Assembly (NCBI RefSeq): GCF_002865645.1
Contig: NW_020194562.1
Location: 682,001 to 746,000, forward strand
Source: Hyaloscypha bicolor E
Taxonomy: Eukaryota > Ascomycota > Leotiomycetes > Helotiales > Hyaloscyphaceae
DNA: 64,000 nt
Direction of reading: 5' to 3'
In this document: in pieces, positions 23,353 through 37,700 of the stretch
How the letters are laid out: each line of letters begins with the position of its first letter
Position numbering within the stretch: the stretch's first letter is position 1
Translations under genes and position numbers: made by a program
Notes under the pieces: model-generated
What the model was told of the DNA's origin: nothing
What the model saw: the letters and a program-made list of their open reading frames with translations, nothing else
Databases searched by the model: none

Positions 23353-23820
23353 TTGACCGTTCCTGAGATCATGGATGACTTTATTGAGTTCCTACCTGAT
23401 AGATTGTCAAACGTGATCGAGGATTCAATGGCAATGACCTGGGGGCTTGGATTCCGGTGCCTATGGGTCGTCCGACATTACATTGGTCGACAAGACACAA
23501 AGGCGTTTTGGGGGAAGCTTAACCAGATGAGCGTGACTTACGAAAACTCACTACTCACCATAGCAGCTGCAGTTAGAGACTTCGACACTTATGGCCTTCT
23601 TGCGTCGGCTGTTGGCGTCGACCTCAGCTTTGCGCAAGAGCTGGAAAGCACTTGTTAGTCTCCTTCCTCATTGCCTGATCCTGCAGCCTTGATATGTAAA
23701 TCCGTACGGAGTACCAGAGGTTGGACAAATCAAGAAGCATGCGTTTCAACTCGCCGGCTCTTTTCCACCGATGAGCAAGTCTATTATGAATGCCAGGCCA
23801 GCTCCTCTCCGGAGTCTTAA
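23353..23820 (+). pseudogene. HET-domain gene relic
   Basis: A fragment of a heterokaryon-incompatibility (HET) domain protein in one frame: TVPEIMDD, IEDSMAMTWGLGFRCLW, WGKLNQMSVTYENSLLTIAAA, DTYGLLA. After an in-frame TAG at 23656-23658 it continues with RGWTNQEACVSTRRLF and DEQVYYECQ, ending in TAA at 23820. These match the order of HET-domain blocks (…GxRYLWVD…YxxAxxTIxAA…RGWTxQE…). The conserved Asp after LWV has become Val, and both termini are missing. HET proteins trigger cell death after fusion of incompatible hyphae; this copy is dead. Base composition is normal, so the decay was not by RIP alone. Confidence 0.75.
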
Positions 23821-23832
23821 ACCATGATCTAG

Positions 23833-24094
23833 AAGAGGACCATCACCGTCAACGCGGCAGTTCTCGACAAGATCAAGCGTCGCACCACCAGCAACAAATT
23901 GTGCAATAACCATTATCTGCGAGCCCCCTGCGCCAAAGGCGACGAATGCTGTTTCGAACACAAATATAAACCCACGGAGGAAGACTTGAAGGCTATGGCG
24001 TATCTGGCGAGGCTCAATCCGTTTCTCAATGGGCAGGACTGCGAGTTAGAATTTTGTATTTATGGACATCATTGTCCGAGCATGACGATGGGGG
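23833..24094 (+). pseudogene. Tandem CCCH zinc-finger gene, 5' part, split by a transposon
   Basis: Open from 23833 after a TAG at 23830-23832. It encodes KLCNNHYLRAPCAKGDECCF with a perfect C-x8-C-x5-C-x3-H finger, then AMAYLARLNPFLNGQDC and ELEFCIYGHHCPS, a second finger in which the usual first Cys is Phe. The similarity stops at 24094, where the 16-kb element starts. The missing end (zinc-binding Cys pair and basic tail) lies at 40289-40408. This fungal CCCH family is poorly characterised and probably binds nucleic acid. Confidence 0.75.
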
Positions 24095-24336
24095 CAGGCT
24101 TGGCGATATTCCGGACCAATCGGTTTCTGCCGATTCGTTCCAGGGGTCTGGAACGGGCGGTAATAGAACGTTCCAATCATTCCTAAGCGAGCTAATCCCT
24201 ATAGATTCTCGTTATTTTATAAAGAACTTCTATTAATTATGCTATTAAGAGGCTAAAAACTATTATATAATCTCAGAAAGGCCTTTATTAAGCCATAGTA
24301 CTACTGCAAGTAACTTTACTATTATAAGAAGTCTTT

Positions 24337-24685
24337 TATTGAAAAGTAATCGATTTATTAATGGAAAATCGATTTATTGAAGGTTGACAGACTGCAGAAT
24401 GACTAGATACCGAAGAGTGAGTTCTGGAAACAGAGGAAAAGTGTCCAAAGTAAGGGATTTATTCCCATTACCCTTCGGCAATACCGGTAATGCCGAACCC
24501 GCTTTCTCCGATATATTATTAATCAGCTGATAAACCAAAGGTAATTAAAATAACGATATACTAGTAAGCTTGGTAAGCTCGGCGAGTGACGCATGACAAA
24601 TGAGAGTGGAGAACCCTAAATTAGTGGTTGAACCTGGTGCTAGAAGGACTAGTAAGCTAGCTATGGTAGCGTACCAATTTCAACA
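24337..24685 (-). repeat. Copia 3' LTR, unmutated
   Basis: 349 bp, nearly free of RIP-type changes; compare the mutated partner at 29596-29944. Confidence 0.92.
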
Positions 24686-26689
24686 CGCCTCCTCCTTATA
24701 GTCGAGGTTCAATGTCAGTGAGGCTAATAAGCCCCAATTTTGATTATAGCAGTTCGAAAGCCGGTCTAGGGAATGGTTTGGTGAGAATATCGGCCATTAT
24801 TTCCCCGGTAGGAACGTGCTTGAGATCGATTTCCTTGGTATTAATGTAATCCCTAATAAAATAGTATCTAATATTAATATGCTTGGTTTTTTGCGAAAAG
24901 CGGGCGTTCGTAGCTAGATCTATAGCTCCCTGAGCGTCCGTTTTCACCTCAATAGATCCTATAGGAATCGATTTTTCCTCAAACAGTTATTTTAGCTATA
25001 AGGCTTCTTTAATTACCGGCGTTAAGGCGATATATTCAGCTATAATAGTGGCTGTAGTAATAGTTTTTTGCTTGGTACTAGCCCAGCTAATAGAACCACC
25101 GAATATGGTAAAAACCATACCGGAGGTTAATTTGCAATCCTGTAAATCGCCTCTGTAATTAGTATCTGAGTATCCAATAAGCCCTTTATTAGATAAAGCA
25201 TTATATAAAACATCTATATTAGGTAACCCCTTAATATATCGCATTATATGCTTCTATATAGTACCATACGAAGCTTTAGGACACGAATTGAAACGTCCTA
25301 AGTAACCTGCGGTAAAGCAGAAATCGGGACGTAAAGCTAAAGAGGGCCATATAAATAATCTAGTTTGATTTTAATATTCCGTAATATTAATATTAATTCC
25401 ATTAGGTACTATAGGTTCGGCCATTAGAGTAATAATAGGCATATAACCTTCTATTTAATATCTTAGGAGCATATTTATAAAATATTAATTTTAGTATAAA
25501 AATACCGAACTATCCTGTAAATATATAATTTCTATACCTAGAAGCATTTTGATTTCTCTCATATTAGTTATATTAAATTTCTAATATAATTAAGCTTTAA
25601 TTCTATTAATATAGTTCATGTTTTTTCTAATAATAATTATATTATCTATATAAATAGTAATTAGAATTAGTAGCTAATTAACCTTGTATTTCTAGTAAAT
25701 ATAGAGTACTAGATTACTAAGTAATTACTAGAAACTAATAAAATAGAAAAAATAATTAATTACCTAATACTAAACCCTAGGAACTTATTTCAGGCTATAG
25801 ATATTCTTTCGTAATTAGTAAATAAGGTTTATTCCTTTAATAAAACCAGGGAATTATTTTATATAGTACTTCTTTTCTAGTTCCCTATATAGGAACGCTA
25901 TTTAGATATCTATCTATTAAATATAAAGCCTATATTTAGCCGCTAGGGCTAATATAATTCGAATAGTAGATAGTCTAGCTATAGGAATAAAGGTTTTAAA
26001 ATAATCTATACTATATTCTTATATATAGCTCTATACTACAAGCCTAGATTTATAGCATCTATTAGACTTGATTTTAAAGATCTAGTAGTATCTAATGATT
26101 TTTTAGTATTTTCGTATTACTAGATCCCAGATATAATTTCGTAAATGGAAGTCTAGCTTCTTTTTAATTAAAGGCCTCTAGAAATAAGTATCTGGGCTAG
26201 AGAAAGCTTCTTTAATTAATAATGGAATTTTGGAAGCTTCTATATTCTAGTTAGTAACTAGTAAAGTATAGTAATTCACTAATTCCCTAGTAATTCTAGT
26301 TAATTTCGGATATCTAGGAAGTAGTTTACTCCTAAAACTAACTATTTCGGGCGCTTTCTAATTTATAGAACCCTATTCAGGAGCACCTATAGGTACTATA
26401 GGTTCTTGGTTATTCTTAAATAGGGGTTCAGGGAGCTTACTTAGGTCAGAAATACCCCTAATTACATTATATAATATATTTCTAGTAATATTTCTTTTAG
26501 TATTAGAGTGATTTTCTCTATTATTTTCTAATAGATTATTAAGCTATTAATTTCTAGTATTAATAATAATAGTATTTCTATAATCTATATCGGGATTATC
26601 TGAATTATTAGTAAAATTATTATTAGATTCTATAGTAGCTCCTACTAGTCTTCTATATAGCTAGGATACTGTAATAGTAATTACTAAAA

Positions 26690-26845
26690 GGGCAGCAAGT
26701 CAGGGAGCAATCCAAAGTAGTATTGTGACTGAAACTTGAGGAAGCAAGTGAGTCGTGGGAGGTGCGAAGCCTTATGGGCTTGCGTACGGACCACGCGCAC
26801 GCACGTGCTTGCTAGGATGCTTGGGCACTCTATAACAGATACTGG
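26690..26845. other. Unmutated GC-rich island inside the copia element
   Basis: About 155 bp with many intact CpA and CpG sites (for example GCACGCACGTGCTTGC) in an otherwise RIP-mutated stretch. No coding frame of a known kind was seen and no target duplication was found. It may be a later small insertion. Confidence 0.5.
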
Positions 26846-29595
26846 ATTTAGGAGTAAAACTCCTTTAATATATTTTTTAATAGTATAATAATTAGAAATA
26901 ATAAATATCTGCTTATATAGGTTCCAAATTCGATATCCAGAATTACTATAGCTAGTAAAAATGCCCCTAAAGGCTTTGGCTATATACTTATATTATAAAG
27001 CTATTTCTTTGGGAATATAAATATATACTAAGGAATCAAATATATATAAATTAGAAATATCCGGTTTAGCTCTATAAAATGCTTTATAGGGAGTTATACT
27101 AATTTTGGGTAGATAGTACTAATTATAGGTATAAATCCTATATATAGCTGCTTTCTCCCAAAACTCGTATAGTAAACCTGATTATTCTAGCTCTATATAC
27201 TCTAATTTAATAATTATATATATATTATATTTAGAAATACTATTTTATTTAGGTATATAGGTAGTAGTTAGTTCCAAGCAAATCTCCTTTAATTTATACT
27301 AGTCCTTAACTTGTCCTAATACAAATTCCAGAATATTATTAAAATATAGGCATTTGACTTTATTTCTAGTTTAGGTTTTAGAGAAGGTAATCTGATTTTA
27401 GAGATTAGTAAAATAGCTCTTTTTATCCGAATTATATATTACTATATAATATTTGAATTCCTTATAAGTAGTAAATAGTATATAAGTATTTCTACTAAGG
27501 GAGGCTACCCTTAATAGCCCCTATATATTAATTATAATATATTTTCCTAAAAGCAGTTTTTTAGGATATAAATTACTTATACTAGCCCTAGTAATTTTGC
27601 TCATATTATAGGAATTATAGTTAAACGGGTTTTGATTTTTGAATTAGAGTTTATTAATATAATTTACTAATTCTAGGATATATTTCGTATTTAGATAGCT
27701 ATATCTCTAGTATCAGGTTTTTAGGAAGGCTAGTATATCCGATTTTAATAATTTTAGGGTATACTCTAAACCAAATTAGTTAAGCTAATATAACCCAGTA
27801 AATAGTTTATATATACTAATTATTATAGTTATTCTATTATTAATAATATAGGCTTTCCTAATAGAAAAATTAATACTTTCTCTAGCTTGGGTAATTTTAG
27901 GAATTAATAATAATAATATATTTCGGAATTAGGGGCTATATAGTATATTATTTAGTTATACTTTTAGCTCAGAAATAGTAAATAGAATAATAGTTCTCTT
28001 ACCCTTAATAAGAATTATAGATTTATTACTAAGAGTAATAGGAAATAGTTCTATATCTTTATAGGTAATAAAAAAGCTTTTACTTCCTATAAAATAGTTT
28101 ATAGTACCCAAATTAATATATCAGATATTCGTAAAATCATTATTAAGTAATTAATGTGGTATAGCAGGCCGTACTCATTGAAAATTATATTATTTTGGCG
28201 GTTTTGAGGTTTAGGTTATATAGTAAAGGCCGCAGCCTTTTGTATATAACTTGCGGAAATCACATAAGAAAGCTGGTTTTTCTATAAACTTAGAGAAGAA
28301 TCCTTTATAAGTATTTAATTAATTAAGCTTTTATATACTATATACTATTTATACTTTACTATTTACGCTTTTGATTTGTTGTTTTACTATCAAGTTACGT
28401 TTTATACTCTAGTATACTTTATATAGGTTTTTGTCTTATTACAGTTTCCCTCCTATATTAGCTACTAAGTAAGATACTAAATATCAATTTTCTAGTAGTT
28501 GATTTTTTAGTAATATAGGCTTTTTTATAAATAGTTAGTAGAGTTAATAGAGCTAATAGCGCCTCCTAATTAGTAGAATTAGAGTTCTTTTATTAGAATT
28601 AAAGTAATCCTGGGCTAATTTATATATAATATAATCTTTAATATTATATTCTTTAAATTTATAGAATATATAATAGCTATTTGGATCTCTTTTATACTTT
28701 AGCTTATTATTTAATTAATTTTCACTACTCCTTTAGATAGCTAATACCTTTAAAGTAATATCCGAATTAAAAGCAGGAGGTTTAGCCCTAAGCTTTTCCT
28801 CCTTAGTAGAAGCGTCTGCTTTAAGTAATTCTAGCTTTAATTTATTAATATTAGTTCTAATAGAATTTAGGAGGGGCTTATATAAGTTATATTTCTTTAA
28901 GAGGCTATAAATTAGATATCCGGATATAGAAATATCCAAAATTAATTTATTTATTCCCTTGATTTTAGCTATTTTATAACTAATATAGTTAATAAAGTCA
29001 TCTATTCCCATAGTAGTATTAAATATAATAGTTTTTATTTATTAAAGATATAGGGCTTTCTTTTGAGCTTTTAGCTATTTAGCTTTAGCTTGAATCTAGC
29101 TCCAAATTTGGTATACGAGCTTTATTTCCTTGAATTATTACTAGATATTATAGGTAATAAATAAACTTAGTACCGCTCTAGTAATTATAACTTAATAAGT
29201 AATTGATTTATTATTCTTTGGGCCTGCTTCTATAAGAGCAGGAGCTTAATTAGGATTAATAAATTTGCTATAGATCTTTAATAATAAAGAGGTTTATAGT
29301 ATCGTCTATCTAGGAGTAGATATTATTATCCGAGAGAGGCTCAATTTTCGTACCTTTATAGGTAATATGAGTTAATTTTTTGGAATCCGGTATATTGGAT
29401 TTTGCAGAGAATTTCTGGCCGAAAATGGCTGTGTTTTTTTAGCAAATTCTGCTAATACAAAGCCGAACTAATAGGTGGAATTCACCAAAATTAACAATTT
29501 TAATGATTTTGGAAATGGTTTTGGAATAGACAAGTAAGTACTAAGGTTATGTAATGTTCGGATTACTTAGTAAAGTACTAGCCGGGCTCAGAACC

Positions 29596-29944
29596 TATTA
29601 AAAAGTAATTGATTTATTAATAGAAAATCGATTTATTAAACGTTAATAGACTATAGAATAACTAGATACCGAAGAGTGAGTTCTGGAAATAGAGGAAAAG
29701 TATTTAAAGTAAGGGATTTATTCCTATTACCCTTTGGTAATACCGGTAATACTAAACCCGCTTTCTCTAATATATTATTAATTAGCTAATAAACCAAAAG
29801 TAATTAAAATAATAATATACTAGTAAGCTTAGTAAGCTCGGCAAGTAATATATAATAAATAAGAGTAAAGAACCCTAAATTAGTAGTTAAACCTAGTACT
29901 AGAAGAACTAGTAAGCTAGCTATAGTAGTATACTAATTTCAATA
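29596..29944 (-). repeat. Copia 5' LTR, RIP-mutated
   Basis: 349 bp. It differs from the partner LTR almost only by C-to-T and G-to-A changes. Confidence 0.92.
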
Positions 29945-31790
29945 TCTTTCTTACTATACTATACTATATAATTCGTTCTTACTTTATATAGCTATCCCTA
30001 CTACTTCTACTATATCTACTATATTTACTATATTCTCTATAATCTCTTATACTAATCACTCTATTATTATTATTATTACTATTATTTCCTTTCTAGTAAT
30101 AGCTTATAGTATAATCTGGCTATTTATAATTACTATAGTAACTATTTTATATATCTATAATTCGGATATACTTAGGGAAAATAGTATTATTAAGTCTTAT
30201 ATAAGTATATATAGTATAAGAAGTAGCCATTATATTAATTATTTCTTATTAAATAAGAAAAGCATTAATATAGAACTATTACTATATAAGGACTTAACTA
30301 ATTATAATATAATTTAAATTAATAATTATATTCTAGCCAGAAAAAGTAAGGGCTTATTATTATTAATTATTATAATACTATATTCTAGTTAGCTTTATTA
30401 TATAGTAAAAAGTAAGATATTATATAAAAAGAGTAAGTTATTAGCCTATAATACCTATTATCTATTAGTTTTAAGAAAAGGCTAGTTTATATTAAAATTA
30501 GAAGTATTACTAGTACTAAAAGTAATAAAAGAAATAAGCCTTTAAAGATATTAGCTATTATATAATAAATAGAATTAAGGATTAAAAGCTTATTACTAGT
30601 TTGGGTTTATAGGACTAGGACTAGAAGCAGGAGGTTATATAAAGGAATTATTACTAGAAACTAGATTATTTAATATATTATTATTATATAATTAATATAA
30701 TTATAAGAAGTAAAGAGAAGTAAAAGGTTCTTATACGAGTAATAGTAATATTAATAAAGGAAAGAGGAAGTTGAAACGGAAAAGATAGCCTTTAAATAAG
30801 AGTTATAGTTTGGAAATTTAGAAAATTTAGATAATATCTAGAAGATTCTCTAATTATATAAGAATCTTAAAAGATATATATTTCTTTTAAACTAGCTAGT
30901 CTCAAAAAAGGTTTATAAGATCCTAGTTCTTTTCTAATATTTTAAGTATTTTCTAATCTCTATTATTTCTGTTTTTATTTGTCCTTTATTCTAGTTTATT
31001 ATATAATATATCCTTAAAAAGACTCTCTCTGACTTATTACTTATTAGAGGAATTAAAAGAATATTAATAGCTATAAATAAGAGCCTTGGCTAGTATTTTC
31101 TTTATATATCCTAGCTTTACTAAGCTAAGGCCCCTTACTTACTAATATTATATAATTCCTAGAAGTTATAATTCTTATATTTATTTTTACTTACGGGTTA
31201 TATAACTAAATAAAGAAATTAAGTAATTTAATTAAAGAAGTTAAGTATTAATAGCTCTTAAGATAGCTCTTTATTATACGAGAAAGAAATAATATTATTT
31301 AATAATAAAGAAATAATTTAATTTCTATAATACTTCCAAAATTTCTTTATATTTATAAAAGCTAGAATTATATATTTCTTTAGCTAATTAGCCTTAATAT
31401 ATCTTATATAGAAGCCTGAATTAAGAATTAAAGCTATAATATAAAAGAGAAAGAGATTAGTTCTAGTATAATATTTATTAAATATAATATATATAATATT
31501 AAGCTATATAATATTAAGCTATATAATATTAAGCTATATAATATTAAGCTATATAAGGAATTCTTTATTCTTATTATCTTTTTTCTTTTTAAATTCAGTC
31601 TATATTATATTTAACTAAGCTTATATAAAAAGAAAAAAGAAAAGCAAGAAACTTATAATTATTTCTTAAAAGTATTTAATTAAAATATTTATTATAAAGA
31701 ATATATAATTAATAAAAGTAATATTTCCTTTTATAAAAAGAATTACTTATATAAAAGTAGTAAGAAATTTCCTAGTTATATTATAATAGA

Positions 31791-34700
31791 TATATATAAT
31801 AGTATATAAACAGGTATTAGATATTATAGATCTAGTTTCCTATTTTGGGTATAGCTTGCAATCGGAATTATATAGATTATATAGGATTTCCTAATTAAGT
31901 AAAGGGCTTTATATACCTGGCTAAGTACTAGGGAATATATAGAGAGATACTCCTAGTTTTGGAAGGGGTATTAATTAGTCTCTTATTGGAATCAATTCTT
32001 GGAATCAGTTATACTTATAAATATTACTTTATAGCTTATTTACCTTAACTACTTATATATTACCCTACTATTATATATCTTATATTCTAATTAATCCAAC
32101 CTTTAGGGAGTAGTTTATTACAAGGTAGTCAAGCCATTAATAGACAAAACCACTAATAGCTAAAATATTAACCAGAAGAAGCGCCTCTGCTATTACTGGG
32201 GCAATCCAGTCAGGTACCCAGAGAAGTACCCAGTTAGCCACTCTAGCTACTGCCTAATTAGGAAAAGAAAATAGAATTCAGATATTCCCAGAACTAGCTA
32301 GCAGGATAATAATAATAGAGAAGCTAGCAGTGGCTTATTATTATATTACTAAGTTAGAAGTAGAGATATAATAGAGGGAGGATCTAGAGGATTTAGAAGC
32401 TCAGATTTACTATCTTAAGAATATTCGGATATCTATTATAGAACCTATTATACTACCGGTAATATATTTGGTTTATAGGACTCTAAAAACCCGAGAATTA
32501 CTAACCTATAAGGGGAAGAGTATTAAGGAAGCCTAGAACTTCTTCTACTAGGCGGAGCTGAAATAGTATAAAGATAATAGAATTACCTGGGCTATAGATA
32601 TAGTAAAGGTTATATATTATACTTCCTACTTTAAAGATATAGCCAGGGATATCTGGAAATATAGGAAGCAATTAGTAGGTATTAATACTATAGATTAGGA
32701 GACCTTTATTAAGTTTATAAAGAATTCTATCTTAGATCCGGAGAACCATAGTAATAATATTCTTACCAAGTTTAAAAATACAAAATAGTAGCCAGATTAG
32801 AGTATCCAAAGCTTTATATTCTATTTAGATAGCCTATTAGATAACTTGGAATATACGGATTTACTATAAGAGTAAAATAATTTATTTAGTAGCTTAAGGC
32901 AGAAGATTCGGGACGAGATTAATTACTAAGGGAATATTCTATAAAAAAGAGAAAAGCTTATTTCTATAGCTATAAAGGTTAAGAATAACTTAAACCAGTC
33001 TACTTAACGGGAATATAATAATAAGCTAATAGGTTAATAAAAGAAAGGAAATTAGAAAAAGGAGAAAGGGAATAATAAAGGGAAATAGAAGAGAAGTATA
33101 TTTCTGTTATAAGATTTATATAACCGGGATAGTAAAAGTATAGTAATAGGGTCTAATATAGTACCTGTATTAGGATCTATAAAACCGGATATAACTTGCT
33201 TTACCTGCCAGAAAAAAAGTTACTATACTACTATTTGCCCAAATCAGGGAAAACCGATTTACTATAATTATAATAAGTCTGGCTATAAGATATATAAGTA
33301 CCCAGAACTAAAGAAGCCGGGAAACAGGTATATCCCGTAGTAGTTATACTCGTTTATACTATAGAGGGCAAGGCCCTTAAAACAAGAATAGTAATTAAGG
33401 TTACTATTAAAACGAGGAAAGATAGGCAAAGAGTTAGAGTATTAATTAATTCGGATATAGAGGCTAATTATATAAAGAGGAGATTAGCCTTAGATATAGG
33501 TATTCTATTAATATTAAGGGTAATTCTCTTATTTTTACTAGAGAGAAGGAGGATTTATTTATATAGAAATTATATTTTTGGGATTATTACCAAGGATATA
33601 CTAAGGAACCGAAAGAAGGCCAATATATACTTTATATTATATAATTTCGATCTGAACTATATTAATATAATATTTGGATTCCTATAGCTCTACTAGGTTA
33701 ATTCCCTAATTTCTTTTAGAAAGGTAATATAGAAATACCAGATTCAATTATAGAAGATTGAAATTCTAAATACCAGGAAGTTTACTAAAGTAATAAAATA
33801 TAAAATATATATTTTTCTATTAATTGCCTATCCTATAATAGATGGCTAAAGGGTTATTACTATTATTATAAATAGAATAGCTATATTTTCCAGGAAGTAT
33901 TAGGACCTTTTTTAAGTATTTTCTATAGAGGCTATAGGTATATTACCCGACTACTATATAATAGAGTATTATATAGATCTAGAACCAGGATTCCAACTAT
34001 TATATAGTCCTATATATACTTTATTAGAAAGGGAGCTTGAAGTTCTTCGGGAATATCTTAATATTAGTTTGGAAAAGGGATAGATCTATTATTCTACTAG
34101 TTTAGTTAGTATCTCAATTATATTTATTCCAAAAAAAGAAGGCAGCCTATATTTATATATTAACTACCGGAATCTAAATAGAATTACTATTAAGAACCGA
34201 ATACTATTACTATTTATTAGTAAGATAATAGATAGGCTTTATAGAATAAAGGTATATATAAAGCTAGATTTAAAGGATACTTACTATCGGTTATAAATAT
34301 AGGAGAATAATAAATAGAAGACAGTATTTCGAATATACTATGGATATTTTAAGTACTATATTATATCCTTTAGACTATCTAATATTCCGGTAATATTCCA
34401 GATATATATTAATTATATACTAGTAGGCCTTATAGATATTATTTATATAGTCTATCTGGATAATATTTTAATTTATTTAGAGAACCCAGAATAATATATA
34501 ATAGTAGTCTAATATATACTCGAGTAGTTATAGTAATACCAGCTTTTTATAAACTTAGTAAAATACAAGTTTAATATAGAAAGAATAGAGTTTCTGGAAT
34601 TTATAATTAGCCTAGATAGTATAGAAATAGAGGCTAGCCGGATTATAGCTATTAGGGAATAACCGGCCCTAAAAAATAATATCCGAGAAGTTTAAGTATT

Positions 34701-37700
34701 TCTGGGTTTTACTAACTTTTACTAGAGGTTTATCTATAGATATTCCAGAATAGTAAAAAAGTTAACTAATTTACTAAAAACTAGCAGAAAACTACTATAT
34801 TAGTTTAGCTAGATAGATAAGATAAATAAGGCTTTTAGGGAGCTATAAATTATATTTATAATAGTATTAATCTTTTATTATTTTAATCCAGCTTTAAAGA
34901 TTTATATAGAAATAGATATTTCAGAATTTATAATTATAGATATAATTTCCCAGCTCTTTAGTAAGAGGGCAGAAGCCAGATAATATCTTATTATTTTCTA
35001 TTTAAAAAAGATAACTATAATTGAAAATAGATATAAAATATATAATTCTAAACTCTTAGCTATTATTCTAGTATTCTATATTTAGTAGTATTATCTGGTA
35101 TATATCCGGTATACTATTATTATTAAGATAGATTATAATAACTTGAAATATTTTATAACTAAGAGAAAACTAAATAGTTAATAGATAAAATAGATAAAGG
35201 AGCTAGCTACTTTTGATTTTGTCTTAAAATACCGGCCGGAGTATAGTAATTCTGCTAATAGGCTATTAAAGAAGCCAGACTTTATAGCAGGTATAGATAA
35301 AGATACTTTATTATCTATACTTTATAATAAGCTATAGAATATAGAATAGAGAACTTTATAAATAGCAGTAATAGAATACTATACTATTTCTATAATACTA
35401 TAATATAAGGCCTAGGAGAGAGGAAATAAATACTCTTTAATTAGTAAAATATTAAGGAATTCCGAAGAAGAAGTCTATTTTGGTAATAGAATAATACTAG
35501 AAATACTACTATTTAAGCCTATTACTAGTATAGCTAGTTACAAATAGTATATATTACGGATTCTAGCTATATAGGTAGCTAGGTCCGAAATAGTATATAA
35601 GGAAAGCAGAGAGATATTATTTGAACTACTATTATAGTATTAAAGGCTCAATCTATTAGTATAATACCGGTAGTATAAACAGTTCTTAAAGGAGACCTTT
35701 ACTAGAGCTATTAAGACTTGGGAACTTAATATATCTGGGTTATTAAAATATCGGAATACTATCTATATACTAAATAAGCCGGCTTTTAAAAAAGAATTAC
35801 TATAAACTAATTATAATAATCCTATAGATAGGTATTTTGGTACTAGTAAGATACTAGAGATTCTCTAGAGAAAGTACTTCTAATAGAATATAAGAAAGAA
35901 TATAAAAAACTATATTAGAACTTGTCCTATATATTAACGGACCAAGGTAAAGAGATATCTGCTATATAGTATATTTAGTTCATTCTCTTTCCCTTCCAAG
36001 CTATAGTAAGAAATTACTATAGACTTTATTATAGGACTACTTCCTTCTAGGTTTTATAGTAAAGTATATAATTCTATATTTATTATTATTAATAGATATA
36101 TAAAAATGGTATAATATATTCCGACTACTAAGGAGGTCTCGGCTCCTGAACTAGTAGAGCTATTTATATACTATATTATTAAAGACTTTAGTATACCTAT
36201 AGATATAACCTCTAATAAAGGATCTGTTTTTATAAGCAAGTTCTGGTCAAGTCTATATTTCTACTTAAAGATTCAATAATAGCTAAATATAGTATTCTAC
36301 CTATAAACTAATAGATAAACGGAGAATCTAAACCAAACTCTAGAATAATATTTAAGATACTATACTAGCTACTAGTAGGACAATTAGGTAATAAAGCTTA
36401 TTCTTATAGAATTTATATATAATAACTCTATATATTTAATAATAGGAATATCTCTATTCTATATCTTATACGGATTCTATTCTAGTATTAAACTATATAT
36501 TAAAGATAATATTCTAGAAGAAGGGGTACCGGTAATATAGGAAAGAGTATAAAGAATTCAAGTAGAATAGGAGGTACTAGAGAAACAATAATAAGAAGTA
36601 GTAGATATATAGAAAAAGTACTATAATAAGAAATATATTAATAAGGAATTCAAGATATATAATAAAGTTATACTTTATATAAAGAATATTTAATAGCTAT
36701 AACCTAGTATAAAGCTAGCAGATAGATATCTCGGTTCCTTTAAAGTTCTAGAAATTATAGAAATATATAAATAGATATATTATTTGGAATTACTACTATT
36801 ATATTAGATCTATAATATTTTCTATATTTCTCTTTTGGAATTATAGTATCTATAAACTGGTACTATAGTAGAACTAGAGCCGGTCGAGATTAAAAGTAAA
36901 GAGGAATTCGAGATAGAATCTATTATAGCCTATAGGAAGAATAGAAAAGAAAGGGAATATCTCGTTTATTAGAAGGGCTATTTACTAGTAGATAATATAT
37001 AGGAACTACCAAGTAATCTGGAGAATATAGTTTAAGAATTATAAGAATATTTGGAAAAGAATAATATTATAATACTATTAGCCAAATAGAGATATAAAAG
37101 ATAAATACTTTTATTAGGAAACTATTAAAAAACTATATATTTATTCTTGGAAAAACTATATAAAAATTATTAAAAACTCTAATTTCTATATCCTATAAAT
37201 ACCCTATTCTTATAACTACTTTCTACTATCTTTATTATTATTCTTATTAGGATCCTTTCGAGAAATAGGTAATAAATTAGCCTATAAAGCTATTAGCTAT
37301 TAGTAAGAAATAAAGAAGAAATAAGCTTATTTAATACCGAAAAATATTAACTATACTATTAAGAGTACTTTATACTTATATTAAGCTAGTAAGAATTACT
37401 TAACCTATTTCTTAGATTATTAGAGAAATCCGTTAGCCTCGAATAATAGCTTTAATATAAGAAGTATATATAGTTTAGTATAAAAGAAAGGTAGTAATAG
37501 CCTTTTTCCTTTTGGATAAAGAATAGGGAAGATACTTATATATATTAATAGCTTAAAAAAGGCAGTTTAACTATACTATATATACTTAAGGAACCTTAGA
37601 TAATATTAGAATAAGGAATAAAAGAAGGAATTTACAACTTATAGGATTATATTTCTTATTTTTAGAATAGTAGTAATTATATACCGAGCAATTATTACTC

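Larger units (their letters stand above)
24337..29944 (-). mobile_element. Full-length Ty1/copia retrotransposon
   Basis: Two 349-bp LTRs (24337-24685 and 29596-29944) and the 5-bp target duplication TCTTT (24332-24336, 29945-29949) define a 5608-bp element on the minus strand. The LTRs start TGTTG and end CAATA, a TG…TA form shared with the solo LTR at 22.07 kb. A purine-rich tract (AAGGAGGAGGCG on the minus strand) abuts the 3' LTR. Next to the 5' LTR is GGTTCTGAGCCCGG, like the anticodon-stem half of initiator tRNA-Met used as primer by copia elements. RNase H is readable near 24744-25244 (IGYSDTNYRGD, ADILTKPFPRPAF) and a gag-like frame survives at 28733-29011. The rest is full of RIP-type stops. 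Confidence 0.92.
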
